Origin: DASPSM01 sp036008465
Lineage (GTDB): Bacteria; Planctomycetota; Planctomycetia; Planctomycetales; Planctomycetaceae
Direction of reading: 5' to 3'
NCBI GenBank assembly: GCA_036008465.1
Contig: DASYNP010000091.1
Location: 1-64,000, forward strand
DNA: 64,000 nt
Positions 42,604-51,291 of this stretch are shown here, piece after piece. The notes below the pieces were generated by a model. That model saw nothing but the letters and a program-made list of their open reading frames with translations, did no database searches and was not told the DNA's origin. Both the position numbers and the translations under genes were made by a program. Positions within the stretch are counted from its first letter, which is position 1. Each line of letters begins with the position of its first letter.

Positions 42604-44064
42604 CTACGAGCAGACAGCGTCGGTGTCTGGTCGCTCGATTTTGTTGGCCCCGCCTCCCTGGCAGTCGAGGATCAGTTCTCGCAGCTCACTTGCAATGAAG
42701 AACGAGCCCGTCACGCAGATGAGGTCGTCGCATGCCGCCAGATGCGACGCGAGGCTCCACGCCAGGGCTGGGTCGGCGGCCACGTGACAAGAGCGAATGG
42801 CGGTCGCCTGAACGAGTGCGGCCAGCTCGTCGATGGGCACGCCCCGCGGATTCGATTGATACTGCGTCAGCACGACGCTATCGAAGCGGGGAAGCAACAA
42901 CCGCAGCATTCCCGCCACGTCTTTGTCGCGCGTGGCGGCGAAGACCAGAATTCTGCGCGACGCGGCTGAGAAATCCTGATCGAGCGCCCTCAATAAAGCG
43001 TGGGTCGACGCCCAGTTGTGTGCCGCGTCGACCACGACCGTCGGCCGCGTTCCCAACACTTCGATGCGGGCAGGCCAGCGCATGCCCGACAGTCCGGCCT
43101 CGACCGCTGAGTCGGGAAGAGGAACACCGACCTTCCGCAAAAAGGTCGCGGCCGCGACCGCCAAGGCGGCATTGTCCGCTTGATGGTCTCCGCGCAAGGG
43201 GACCTTCAAACCCGACCACTCTCCCCAGGGGGTTTGCACATCGATTGCACGCCCTTGCGTGAGGTTTCTCGAATGTGTCGACGCGGACGTGAGTTCTATC
43301 GACCGGGCCCTCTTCGATTCGTCATCGCGGCATGGTCGCCAAAAAATCTCGCCGCCCAGCCGGTAAAGCGCGCTTTGGTGCCGACGGCAGACCGCTTCCA
43401 CCACATCGGCGGCCGGTCCGGGACCGACACCGCTAATCACAGGAATTCCCGCTTTCACAATGCCGGCCTTTTCGCCTGCGATTTCGGCCGGTGAGTTTCC
43501 GAGGATGTTGGTGTGGTCGCGACTGATGTTTGTGATCACCGAGATGTGCGGATCGCAGACATTCGTCGCGTCCAGCCGTCCGCCCAGTCCCACCTCCAAC
43601 ACCGCCAGGTCCGCTCCGCAGTCGCGAAAGTAGAGCCACGCGAGTGCGGTTGCCAGTTCGAAGTACGTGGGGCCCGGACCTTCCGTGGCCCCATCCATGT
43701 GCTCGATCGGCTCGATAAGACGGTTGACCAGATCGACAAACTGTCTCGCCGACGGCGGCTTGCCGTCGACTACCATTCGCTCCTCAAATGCCGAGACATG
43801 GGGGGACGTATAAAGACCGGTCTTGTAGCCGGACGCCGTCAGGATTGCGGCGGCCATCGCCGACGTCGATCCCTTCCCTTTGGTCCCTGCCACGTGGATG
43901 ACCTTCAACCCTTCGTGAGGGTTTCCGATCTGCTCCAAGAGGCGCCTCATCCGGACCAGCTTTTGATCGTCGCTGGAGAAGGCGATCCCCGTCACGCGCT
44001 CGTAGTTAATGCGACCAAAGAGGAACTCGATGGCCTGCTCGTAAGTGTGTACGAAGCGACTCAT
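42604..44064 (-). CDS. folC: bifunctional folylpolyglutamate synthase/dihydrofolate synthase
   Basis: A 486-residue cytoplasmic Mur-ligase-family enzyme that adds glutamate to dihydropteroate and then to folates. It has HVAGTKGKGSTSAMAAAILTASGYKTGLYTSPH (P-loop GTKGKGST at about 59-66), LAVLEVGLGGRLDATNV, VITNISRDHTNILGNSPAEIAGEKAGI and the C-terminal VVVDAAHNWASTHALL. The motif order and length match FolC. The insert at about 235-275 (KRARSIELTSASTHSRNL) is longer than usual. It is convergent with the PilM cluster and 50 bases upstream of the DUF1080 gene, in line with it. Confidence 0.93.
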   Translation of the reverse strand: MSRFVHTYEQAIEFLFGRINYERVTGIAFSSDDQKLVRMRRLLEQIGNPHEGLKVIHVAGTKGKGSTSAMAAAILTASGYKTGLYTSPHVSAFEERMVVDGKPPSARQFVDLVNRLIEPIEHMDGATEGPGPTYFELATALAWLYFRDCGADLAVLEVGLGGRLDATNVCDPHISVITNISRDHTNILGNSPAEIAGEKAGIVKAGIPVISGVGPGPAADVVEAVCRRHQSALYRLGGEIFWRPCRDDESKRARSIELTSASTHSRNLTQGRAIDVQTPWGEWSGLKVPLRGDHQADNAALAVAAATFLRKVGVPLPDSAVEAGLSGMRWPARIEVLGTRPTVVVDAAHNWASTHALLRALDQDFSAASRRILVFAATRDKDVAGMLRLLLPRFDSVVLTQYQSNPRGVPIDELAALVQATAIRSCHVAADPALAWSLASHLAACDDLICVTGSFFIASELRELILDCQGGGANKIERPDTDAVCS

Positions 44065-44113
44065 CTCTCGCGGTCACCCGTTTCGTTTTTAAGGCTGCGT
44101 GCCGAATGGCCGC

Positions 44114-44818
44114 CTAGCGCGACGGCGCGGGCGTGCTGCCAGCCGCAGTTTTCTCCAGGCACTCGATTTTAAGGTTACGAAACCGCACGACTCCGTTGTG
44201 GCTTTGCAGGCCGAGATATCCTTGCCTGTTTCGTAGAGCCAAAAGCGGAAACCGCTCGGGGCGGGCGTCCACCACACGCACTCCGTTATGGATCACGCTG
44301 ACGTGCAGTCCCACGCATTGGATCTCCAAAGTGTTCCATTCTCCGGCCGGTTTCGACACTCGAGGCAGAGCCCCCGCAATGTCGTAGAGCGATGCACTGT
44401 ACTGGTAGTCTTTGAGACCCGCATAGCGCGAGGCGTGATCATCCAGGATCTGAATCTCAAATCCCGCCGGAGGCCGCGACGAGCGCTCCCGATGGTGATT
44501 GCCATCGGCCGGAACGTGGACGTACACGCCGCTGTTTGCGCCTTCAGCGACTTGATATTCGAGCACGAGCCGGAAGTCGCCGTATTCGCGGCTGCTTCGC
44601 AGCCAGGAATGATGCTTGCCCTGACACACAAGGCACCCGTCCCGCACGAGCCAATCTTCGCCCGCCCCGGCACCGATGACTGACCACCCCGCGAGGTCGT
44701 GACCGTTAAAGATACTCCTGAATTCGGCCCCTTCGACCGATGCAATCCATGCCAAGCCGCCGGAAGACATTGCGACCACAATCGCAACCAAAATCGCCGC
44801 TGCATTTTTCTCAATCAT
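44114..44818 (-). CDS. DUF1080 (3-keto-disaccharide hydrolase) domain protein
   Basis: A 234-residue exported protein. A signal peptide or anchor (AAILVAIVVAMSSGGLAWIASVEGA, about 5-29) precedes one DUF1080 domain with a concanavalin-like beta-sandwich: FRSIFNGHDLAGWSV, DWLVRDGCLVCQGKHHSWLRS, YGDFRLVLEYQVAEGANSGVYVHVP, GFEIQILDD and LEIQCVGLHVSVIHNGVRVVD. The GW, EY and EIQILDD motifs define the family, which is abundant in planctomycetes and tied to breakdown of keto-sugars or glycans. The last 15 residues are not conserved. It is followed by folC 49 bases downstream. Confidence 0.88.
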   Translation of the reverse strand: MIEKNAAAILVAIVVAMSSGGLAWIASVEGAEFRSIFNGHDLAGWSVIGAGAGEDWLVRDGCLVCQGKHHSWLRSSREYGDFRLVLEYQVAEGANSGVYVHVPADGNHHRERSSRPPAGFEIQILDDHASRYAGLKDYQYSASLYDIAGALPRVSKPAGEWNTLEIQCVGLHVSVIHNGVRVVDARPERFPLLALRNRQGYLGLQSHNGVVRFRNLKIECLEKTAAGSTPAPSR

Positions 44819-44971
44819 GCCGATGCGCTCGTCTGTCCAGAGTTCAGGATCGAACGATGATTCCCATTTTTACAAAGGCGCGCCATTCTAACAGTCAACG
44901 CAACAGTCCAGGCGAGCTGCAAAGACAGGAACGCTTTCTTTCAGGCAAGACAGCTCATCGCGCCTGCGAGC

Positions 44972-45003
44972 ATTTTTCAGATTTCGCGAAAAATCCTGAA
45001 AAT
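44972..45003. promoter_or_regulatory. imperfect inverted repeat between divergent genes
   Basis: ATTTTTCAGATTT pairs imperfectly with AAAAATCCTGAAAAT around CGCG. It lies between the starts of the DUF1080 gene (minus) and the small gene at 45110 (plus), an AT-rich spot in GC-rich DNA. An operator or small hairpin is possible. Confidence 0.3.
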
Positions 45004-45109
45004 AGATAAAGGTTGCCGCCTCCAGGCAGTCGAAGAAAGAAAAAGACGCCGCCGTTTCGGTTTCGACTAAAGTTTTGGGCGACTTCTTTCAACGCATCCG
45101 GCAAATGCC

Positions 45110-45463
45110 ATGAGCTCGATTGGAGGAGCGACTGCTGCGGGCTTGAATGTGGTCGGGTCGATTGTCGGCAGCTCGCGTCCCGACGCGGCGACCGATCACA
45201 GCAAGGCTTCCGCGGCCCAGCAGAAAATGCAGAGCGATTTTGACGCTGCACTGGGCGGATCGCTCGAGGACGTCGCAGACGCGCAATTTTCGGCCGACCG
45301 GGATGCTGACGGCCGCCAGATGTACGAGCGTCGCGCGACCGAGCCGCCAGATGTCACCGAGACAGCGACCGACGACGCGACGGAATCTCCGACTGCGATC
45401 ACCAAAAGCCACGCGACCGACGCGTTCGGCGATCGAGGCAACGCTCTCGATATCGACGCTTGA
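45110..45463 (+). CDS. small Ala/Asp/Thr-rich protein of unknown function
   Basis: A 117-residue protein with an N-terminal Gly/Ser/Ala/Val-rich stretch (SSIGGATAAGLNVVGSIVGSS) and then a strongly acidic, Ala/Thr-rich region (ASAAQQKMQSDFDAALGGSLEDVADAQFSAD) ending in DIDA. It has no Cys and no clear membrane helix, and is probably largely disordered or helical. No family is recognised. The ATG lacks a good Shine-Dalgarno sequence, but the composition and position between a divergent and a convergent gene make it a likely real gene. Confidence 0.5.
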   Translation: MSSIGGATAAGLNVVGSIVGSSRPDAATDHSKASAAQQKMQSDFDAALGGSLEDVADAQFSADRDADGRQMYERRATEPPDVTETATDDATESPTAITKSHATDAFGDRGNALDIDA

Positions 45464-45499
45464 TTGACGATGCTCGGCCGTCTCAATCGTGCGGTTTCG

Positions 45500-47653
45500 T
45501 CACCGAGTCTGCGCACGCTGTGCCGAGACGATTAGCGAAATTAGCTTGGCCCCGTGGATTGGCTTGGTCGTGTAGTCGTCGCAGCCGGCGGCGAGGCATC
45601 GTTCGCGATCCCCAGTCATCGTGTGCGCCGTCAGCGCAATGATCACTCCGCGGTAACCCGCGGCCCGCAGGTTTGAGGTGCACGTATAGCCGTCCCTCAC
45701 GGGCATCTGCATGTCCATCAGAATGACGGCAAATTCTTTGCCTTCTCGCTGCGCCGCCATGGCCTTCTCCTGAGCCGCCAACCCATTATCGGCCACTTCG
45801 ACCTGGGCACCCGCTTTTCGCAGCAGAAAGGTGAGCAGCCGCTGGTTGTCGATACCATCCTCGGCAACCAGTACGCGGCAAGAAAGTCGCGGCAACGTCG
45901 GGCGCTCCGCAGAAACTGCGACGGGCGGCGCACCCGAGCCAGTGGCCGGTTGATACATGCGGACGCCTTCGACCGAGCCGGTGCAAACAGTAACGGTAAA
46001 GGTCGAGCCCTTTCCCACGTCGCTCTGGGCCACGAGATCGCCGCCCAAGAGGTCCGCGAATCGCTTGCTGATCGTGAGTCCAAGCCCGGTCCCGCCGAAC
46101 TTTCGCGTGGTGGAGGCATCGGCTTGTGTGAACGGGCGAAAGAGACGGCCCAACTCTTCGGCGCTCATGCCGATGCCCGTATCGCGGACGGCAAGCTCCA
46201 GTCGCCCGCCCATTTGGGGATCCGGCAGGAACCGGACGCAAATCTGCACTCCCCCTGACTCGGTGAATTTGATCGCGTTTCCCACCAGGTTGATCAAGAT
46301 CTGACGCAGCCGGGTGGGATCGCTTTCAATCGTCTCGGGCAGGGGTCCCGTGTAGCTCGACTTCAGTTCGAGCCGCTTGGAGTCTGCACGGACTTTCATC
46401 AGCGCGATCACGTCCGCCACGATTTTTGCCGGAGAAAATCGGATCCGTTCGATTCTGAGTGCGCTGGCTTCGACTTTGGACAGGTCGAGAATGTCGTTGA
46501 GAATCTCGAGCAGGTGCTCTCCATTGCGTTTGATCGTTTCGAGCGCGCTGGTTCGCTCGGGCGAAGCGTGTTCGATCCCCTCCTCCATCAGGAGCAGATC
46601 AGCGAACCCGAGAACTGCGGTGATCGGAGTGCGAATTTCGTGGCTCATATTCGCCAGAAATTCGCTCTTCGACTGGCTGGCCTGCTCAGCCCGACGGCGA
46701 GCCACCTCGAGCTCGGCAGCCTGCTCGACGAGGGCGATTGATTGGGCCTCGATCCGCCGTCGCGACTCCTCAACCACGGCTGCCGATCGTTTGAGCTCGG
46801 CCTCGAATGTCTTGTGGTCCGTCACATCGGTCAGTGTGCCCGCCATCCGCACAGCGCGGCCGTGGGCGTTGGCAATCGACCGGCCTCGCACGCGAAACCA
46901 GCGCCATTCCCCTTGCTTGGTCCGCAGTCGCGTTTCGAGATCGAGCGGACGGTTTCGCTCGAGGTGAGCGCGGACGGTCGCGATGCTGCGCCGCGCCTCC
47001 TCGCGAGGCAAGTGTTCTGCGAGGAAATCGGGCGTGTCTTGGAACTCGCCGTCGGCGTAGCCGAGCAACTCCTTGAATCGCGGCGAATAGTAGACTTCGT
47101 TCGTGACGACATTCCAGTCCCAGATGCCGTCGCTCGAACCGCGAACTGCGAAATTGAAACGCTCTTCGCTCATTCGCAGGGCTTGCGCCCGCTCTTCGAT
47201 CCGTCGCATGCCCAGCCGCAGAGTCTCACGTTCGGTCAGCAATCCCCGGATTTGTCCGTATTCGGTCGTGATATCTTCAACGATGACGAACGCAAATTCT
47301 CCCTGTTCGTCCCACCGACGCACCGTAATGCGTTGCCGCATACCGGCCGGGCCGTTCCCGGGTGACTCGGGCGGGGCGCCGAAACACTCCAGCAGCGTGC
47401 ATGCGGTCTCGTCGCTGCTGTCTCCGTCGAGTGCCTGCGCAACGCGCTCATTCAGCGCCAAAGCGGCCGCGGTTCCAACGGCGCTACTGTAGGGTCGTCC
47501 GAGAATCTCGTTTCGGCGGATTCCCGTCCACCGCTCGAGCGAGCGGTTCCAGCAATGGACGACCAGCTGGCGATCGAGAATGCACAACCCGAGAGGCAGC
47601 AAGTCGAACGACCTCATCTCACTGCGCGTCGGTGCGGATTGGGTGTTCCACAT
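45500..47653 (-). CDS. hybrid sensor histidine kinase/response regulator
   Basis: A 717-residue soluble signalling kinase without membrane helices. It has two PAS domains: one at about 12-120 (LGLCILDRQLVVHCWNRSLERWTGI) and a second at about 165-285 with a PAC segment (NFAVRGSSDGIWDWNVVTNEVYYSP, LRTKQGEWRWFRVRGRS). A coiled-coil linker leads to the HisKA domain with the phospho-His in EFLANMSHEIRTPITAVLGFA. The ATPase domain has LVGNAIKFTESGG, VRDTGIGMSAEELG and GTGLGLTISKRFADLLGG. A C-terminal receiver has Asp in VILMDMQMPVRDGY and Lys in YTTKPI. It is third in an operon after a receiver protein and a CheR-like gene, 52 bases downstream. Confidence 0.92.
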   Translation of the reverse strand: MWNTQSAPTRSEMRSFDLLPLGLCILDRQLVVHCWNRSLERWTGIRRNEILGRPYSSAVGTAAALALNERVAQALDGDSSDETACTLLECFGAPPESPGNGPAGMRQRITVRRWDEQGEFAFVIVEDITTEYGQIRGLLTERETLRLGMRRIEERAQALRMSEERFNFAVRGSSDGIWDWNVVTNEVYYSPRFKELLGYADGEFQDTPDFLAEHLPREEARRSIATVRAHLERNRPLDLETRLRTKQGEWRWFRVRGRSIANAHGRAVRMAGTLTDVTDHKTFEAELKRSAAVVEESRRRIEAQSIALVEQAAELEVARRRAEQASQSKSEFLANMSHEIRTPITAVLGFADLLLMEEGIEHASPERTSALETIKRNGEHLLEILNDILDLSKVEASALRIERIRFSPAKIVADVIALMKVRADSKRLELKSSYTGPLPETIESDPTRLRQILINLVGNAIKFTESGGVQICVRFLPDPQMGGRLELAVRDTGIGMSAEELGRLFRPFTQADASTTRKFGGTGLGLTISKRFADLLGGDLVAQSDVGKGSTFTVTVCTGSVEGVRMYQPATGSGAPPVAVSAERPTLPRLSCRVLVAEDGIDNQRLLTFLLRKAGAQVEVADNGLAAQEKAMAAQREGKEFAVILMDMQMPVRDGYTCTSNLRAAGYRGVIIALTAHTMTGDRERCLAAGCDDYTTKPIHGAKLISLIVSAQRAQTR

Positions 47654-47705
47654 AGGTTGTCGCTAGCCACTGCGAGTTAAGCGGGAGGGAGCTTGTGGGG
47701 TGGAG

Positions 47706-48554
47706 TCAGGCACTTAACAGCGAAGCTTCGCTCGACAACCGCCGGTAGACCGCCGAGTCGCCGTTGCCGACGCGTTCAAACCTCGAATCACGCTCCAAGG
47801 TGGCGTCGACCGCTTGCAGGATCAAAAATCCATCCGGCGCGAGTTGATCGGTCATTCGCTCGAGTGCCTCTCGTCGCCTATTCGAATCGAACTCATTGCT
47901 GCCTGGCTCCTGATGGCAGAAAATGATGTCGGTCGTGCCCACTGCCGCACAGCTGTGCGAGATGTCGAGCTGGACCCACGTCATTTGCCGCGCGAATCGG
48001 GGACTAACTCGCCAGCAACCGCCGACGGGTAACTGCTCGAAATGCCGAACGAGCCATTCGGTCGGGAGTCCGCGCTGCACTTCACGGGGCGTATAAATCC
48101 CGCGCCTGGCCCGCCCAAGGGATATGGCGTCGGCATCCGAAGCGACGATCTCAATGTTCCACTGCCCCAATCCGGGACAAAGCTCAGCCAAGGTTATTGC
48201 GAGACTATAAGTCCCCTGCCCGGTCGTGCAGCCTGCACTCCAGATCCGGAGCTTTGGCGAAGACCGGCGGCTCGACAAGAGTGCCGGCAGCGCGAAACAA
48301 ATCAGCGAGGTCAGACTGGGCAGATCCGCAAAAAAGCTCGTTTCCCGCACAGAGGTTGCCCGGCTTACAGCCGCGGCCAACTGAGGACTCGCGGGCAGAC
48401 GCGGAAGGCCAGCTACTGATCGAGACCGCAGAAAGTGTGCAGTCTCTCGATTGGATTCGTTGGCTTGCAGGACGTATTCGCCTGTCGGTTCAGAGTTTGA
48501 TCGCGGCCCGCAAAGCAGGAACTGTGAGGACCGATCCTGATTCGATGAATGCAT
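47706..48554 (-). CDS. CheR-like methyltransferase, degenerate motifs
   Basis: A 282-residue protein with the CheR (chemoreceptor glutamate methyltransferase) pattern: SVRETSFFADLPSLTSLICFALP for the helical entry, LRIWSAGCTTGQGTYSLAITLAEL for the SAM site, IVASDADAISLGRARRGIYTPREV and TDIIFCHQE. In active CheR the SAM loop reads GEEPYS and the later block reads FCRN; here these are GQGTYS and FCHQ. SAM or substrate binding may be lost or changed. The ATG overlaps the stop of the receiver gene (TGATG), so the two are translationally coupled. Confidence 0.75.
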   Translation of the reverse strand: MHSSNQDRSSQFLLCGPRSNSEPTGEYVLQANESNRETAHFLRSRSVAGLPRLPASPQLAAAVSRATSVRETSFFADLPSLTSLICFALPALLSSRRSSPKLRIWSAGCTTGQGTYSLAITLAELCPGLGQWNIEIVASDADAISLGRARRGIYTPREVQRGLPTEWLVRHFEQLPVGGCWRVSPRFARQMTWVQLDISHSCAAVGTTDIIFCHQEPGSNEFDSNRRREALERMTDQLAPDGFLILQAVDATLERDSRFERVGNGDSAVYRRLSSEASLLSA

Positions 48555-48973
48555 CAGGCCCTCAGCGAGCGATCGACATCGTTTCGACGCAAATCGGAGT
48601 CACCAACAACGCCCAATTGCTCAAACTTCTCGCTAACGGTTTCGCTGCTGAAAGGCTTCTGAAGGAAGTCGTCGGCCCCTGCCTCCAAGGCTGCGAGAAT
48701 TTCAGACCGCTCGAGGACGTCACCGCAGGCGATTACGGCCGGTCTGGCGTGCCGCGGAAGGGCGGCAAGTTTTTTTACAAGCTCGAGGCAGTAAGGGTCC
48801 TCGGGCTTCCATTCCAACAAGATGCCCGCGAGGTCGGGTTCGAGGGCGAAGGTCTCGAGCGCCTCGAGCCCGCTCCGAGCTTCCCGGGTATGAAAGTCGA
48901 GAGACGTCAACACGCGCCGGCCGAGGAGCCGAACAGCCCGCCATTCGTCGACAAGCAGGATTTTCCGTTTCAT
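48554..48973 (-). CDS. single-domain receiver protein with Glu at the phospho-Asp position
   Basis: A 139-residue protein of one response-regulator receiver domain plus a short basic tail. ILLVDEWRAVR gives the acidic pair, and GADDFLQKPFSSE gives the conserved Lys. The strand that normally ends in the phosphorylated Asp reads AGILLEWKPED, placing Glu there. Asp-to-Glu changes can mimic the phosphorylated state, so the protein may be constitutively active or a scaffold. The usual Thr/Ser position appears to be Cys in VIACGD. The ATG at 48973 follows a GGAG and is preferred to an upstream frame start. The CheR-like gene is coupled downstream. Confidence 0.78.
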   Translation of the reverse strand: MKRKILLVDEWRAVRLLGRRVLTSLDFHTREARSGLEALETFALEPDLAGILLEWKPEDPYCLELVKKLAALPRHARPAVIACGDVLERSEILAALEAGADDFLQKPFSSETVSEKFEQLGVVGDSDLRRNDVDRSLRA

Positions 48974-49353
48974 CCCACTGTCTCCGTATCCTTTGGCTGA
49001 CCGCGACGCTTCCAGATTTATGAGTCGGACCAATCTTCCGTCCGCGAGATCCCCGCGCAGGGCGGACGCCGCGCACCGCGGGCCCGGCGCTTCGCCCTAT
49101 CCTTTCGGCGAAAACTGTAGGGCAGCGTGCGTGAAACCGGCTGACTGACGGCGGCAATTCGGGGGAAACGCGGGCCGCCACAGCACCGCAAGCCGACTCG
49201 TTAGGACCGGAACTTTCCGCGCGCGAAGCAAGGGGTTTTGGACCTGGTCCGACCGTCGTCCCCGAGGGCACCGGGAGGCCGTCTACGCGCCTTTGACCTG
49301 CACCGCTACACTGCCGCGTCCGCCGAATTTCGAGAAAGCCTCAGGTCTGATAT
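48974..49353. other. intergenic region between divergent receiver and WaaP-like genes
   Basis: About 380 GC-rich bases. No tRNA, repeat family or convincing riboswitch could be identified. It contains several short stem possibilities but no long palindrome. It must hold promoters for both flanking genes. Confidence 0.4.
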
Positions 49354-50136
49354 ATGCCCGCCCGTTCCCTGACTATCTTTTCCACGCCAGCGACCGAAGC
49401 CGTGCTGCATCAACAGGGTTTGGGATCATTGGACCGAATCTTCCAAAAGCGAGCCGCGGCCCACGTTCGGCATAACGGCCGGGCTGTCTGGAAAACCGAA
49501 TTGCGAGGAGCAGACGGCAGAGTTTTTACCGCATTCGTCAAACTGAGCTGGGGTCGCCGCCGCTGGTGGCCCAGACTTTCGGACCTCCGCACAGGGCAAG
49601 TCCTCAAGAGCCTGGCGGTGCGCGAATGGGAAGGGTTAGCCGTTCTTGAGCGGTTGGGGTTTCATGTCCCTGAGCGAATGGCGATCCTCGAGGAAGGCCT
49701 GCTTTGGAAGCGATCTGCCGTAATTCTGAAGGCGGTCCCGCCCCCCGCTTCGTTGTCTGACATGATCCTGGATGGGAGTTGGCGCTCTCTGCCGCTTGAA
49801 GACCGGAGCTTGATCCTCGAAGAGGTGGCCCGAACGCTGCGCCGAATGCACAAATCGGGTTGGGCCTGGCGAAGTATCTCGACCCGCCACGTCTTTCCCC
49901 AACGCGGCGCGGAGAATGGCTGGGAAATCTGGCTGATCGACTGCGAAGGCGTGCACCGTGCCAGATCGACTGAGATGCTTCACCGCGATTTCCGCAGGTT
50001 CCTGCGGGCCCTCACTCACGATCGCGCCGACGAGCAGACCTTGGAAATGATGCGGACAATTAGTTCCCAACTCGTCTTTCCAGGGACTTCCGGCGAGCAC
50101 AAAAGCCGGTCAAAAAGTGCCAGGCGAGCGGCCTGA
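49354..50136 (+). CDS. WaaP/KdkA-like lipopolysaccharide kinase fold protein
   Basis: A 260-residue protein of the Kdo/WaaP kinase family, which phosphorylates lipopolysaccharide core sugars. The N-lobe Lys is in TAFVKLSWG, and the helix Glu is in REWEGLAVLERLGFHVP. The catalytic loop, usually HRD-like (G-x-x-H-x-D), reads HKSGWAWRSISTRHVF, with Trp and Ser at the His and Asp positions; the metal-binding Asp is kept in WLIDCEGVH. It may be a pseudokinase or use another residue. It lies alone between the signalling operon and a 0.7-kb gap. Confidence 0.75.
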   Translation: MPARSLTIFSTPATEAVLHQQGLGSLDRIFQKRAAAHVRHNGRAVWKTELRGADGRVFTAFVKLSWGRRRWWPRLSDLRTGQVLKSLAVREWEGLAVLERLGFHVPERMAILEEGLLWKRSAVILKAVPPPASLSDMILDGSWRSLPLEDRSLILEEVARTLRRMHKSGWAWRSISTRHVFPQRGAENGWEIWLIDCEGVHRARSTEMLHRDFRRFLRALTHDRADEQTLEMMRTISSQLVFPGTSGEHKSRSKSARRAA

Positions 50137-50841
50137 ACGGAGCCCGCCGGCGGAGCACTTTTCGTGAACCAAGTGTCGTCCGCACAAAAAGCGCGGTTTG
50201 GTGCTCCAAGACGTGTCACGACCGCGGTCAACATGTACGGCGAGGCTAACCGTCATCTCCACGGCGACGAACCCCGGAAAAGACGCTGATTGAACGGCAT
50301 CGAACTTTCTTCGGCCGCCGTGACAAATGGAGAGGTTCTAGGGAGCGCGCCCGGATGCTTCCAGAACGCAACGAGAGTGAGCCACTGTCGATGCCGGGCG
50401 GCGTTTATACGCAATCCGGCTAGCCGACCATAAGCTCTCTAATAGCCGATGGTTACAGCATTCGGAAGAATCCGTTCCGACGAGGTGGCTTCTGTCAACA
50501 TGTTGCCCCCCGGCGACGTAAGGATCTAAGGCAACCGGGATTGCACGATTCGCCCGAGCAATCGGGGTGGGACCATAACCGGCCCACCCTGCCTGTCCGG
50601 CAAACGCCCTAAGTTTCTCGCAGCGTCCCGGTTGCGGCGATCGGTTGAGTTTTCTCAATCCCCCTCGACCACTTTTCGCGCAGATCCGACCAGTCCGACG
50701 CACTTTCCGACCGGAATCGCTTCGACTTTCGAGAGCTATAGTTGGCTGGTTGACTTGGGGCTCCATAATTAGGAGCAGTTCAGAGCACCAGGGGAAATTG
50801 GTGCTCTGAACGGACCAAAGTGCATTAAGGAAAACAGTTCC
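50137..50841. other. 0.7-kb region without a supported gene
   Basis: No frame gives a credible protein; a minus-strand frame over 50338-51246 is the antisense of the zinc-finger gene. The one strong structure is the hairpin at 50778-50811. Short inverted segments occur near 50141-50155 but no family was recognised. An unannotated RNA gene is possible. Confidence 0.45.
50778..50811 (+). promoter_or_regulatory. 13-bp perfect hairpin in the leader of the DksA/TraR-like gene
   Basis: GTTCAGAGCACCA (50778-50790) pairs with TGGTGCTCTGAAC (50799-50811) around GGGGAAAT. It ends 30 bases before the ATG. There is no T run, so it is more likely to affect mRNA stability, translation or a protein contact than to terminate transcription. 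Confidence 0.6.
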
Positions 50842-51288
50842 ATGGCTCGAAAAGACGCGTTGCTGCGGCTTCACGAACGGTTGGTCGCCAAGCGCGACTC
50901 GCTTCGCAAGAAGCTCGCCGACGACCTGACCCACACCCAGGTGTCTACTGCTGGAGACGAGGCCGACGCCGCCAACGATGGCGCACAAGTCGAACTCAAC
51001 ACGCAGTTGGCCGCCCTGGAGAGCCGGGAGCTCGTTCAAGTTGAGCGTGCCATCGATTTGATCCGCCGCGGACGTTATGGTATCTGCGAGGTTTGCGACA
51101 CGCCGATTCCGATCGAGCGATTGAAGGCCTTGCCGTTTACCCTGGTCTGTGTCACGTGCGGGCGGCTTCAGGAACAGATGTCGCGCGGCGGTGACGATGA
51201 AGGCGCGGACTGGGAGTCGGCTTTCGAGCTCGAAGGGCGTCTGCATGATCGCGAGTTGACGCTGGGTGACATCGACATCGCGGACTGA
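50842..51288 (+). CDS. DksA/TraR-type zinc-finger protein
   Basis: A 148-residue protein. A long coiled coil (ALLRLHERLVAKRDSLRKKLADDL to about residue 75, with the acidic tip DEADAANDG) is followed by a four-Cys zinc finger, CEVC and CVTC (about 90-114), with GRYGICEVCDTPIPIERLKALP between. This is the DksA layout, in which the coiled coil enters the RNA polymerase secondary channel. It is close in size to E. coli DksA (151 residues), but the tip DxxA motif is uncertain. It would modulate transcription, perhaps with ppGpp. The HtrA gene begins 3 bases after the stop. Confidence 0.87.
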   Translation: MARKDALLRLHERLVAKRDSLRKKLADDLTHTQVSTAGDEADAANDGAQVELNTQLAALESRELVQVERAIDLIRRGRYGICEVCDTPIPIERLKALPFTLVCVTCGRLQEQMSRGGDDEGADWESAFELEGRLHDRELTLGDIDIAD

Positions 51289-51291
51289 ACT

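Noticed and set aside
49130..49220. Riboswitch-like stretch (GGGGGAAACGCGGG, later CCGCAAGCC)
   Set aside because: It shares a few bases with GEMM (c-di-GMP) and cobalamin riboswitches, but the required stems cannot be drawn.
50338..51246. Minus-strand 302-aa open frame
   Set aside because: It covers the antisense of the DksA/TraR-like gene and unstructured upstream DNA, with no domain.
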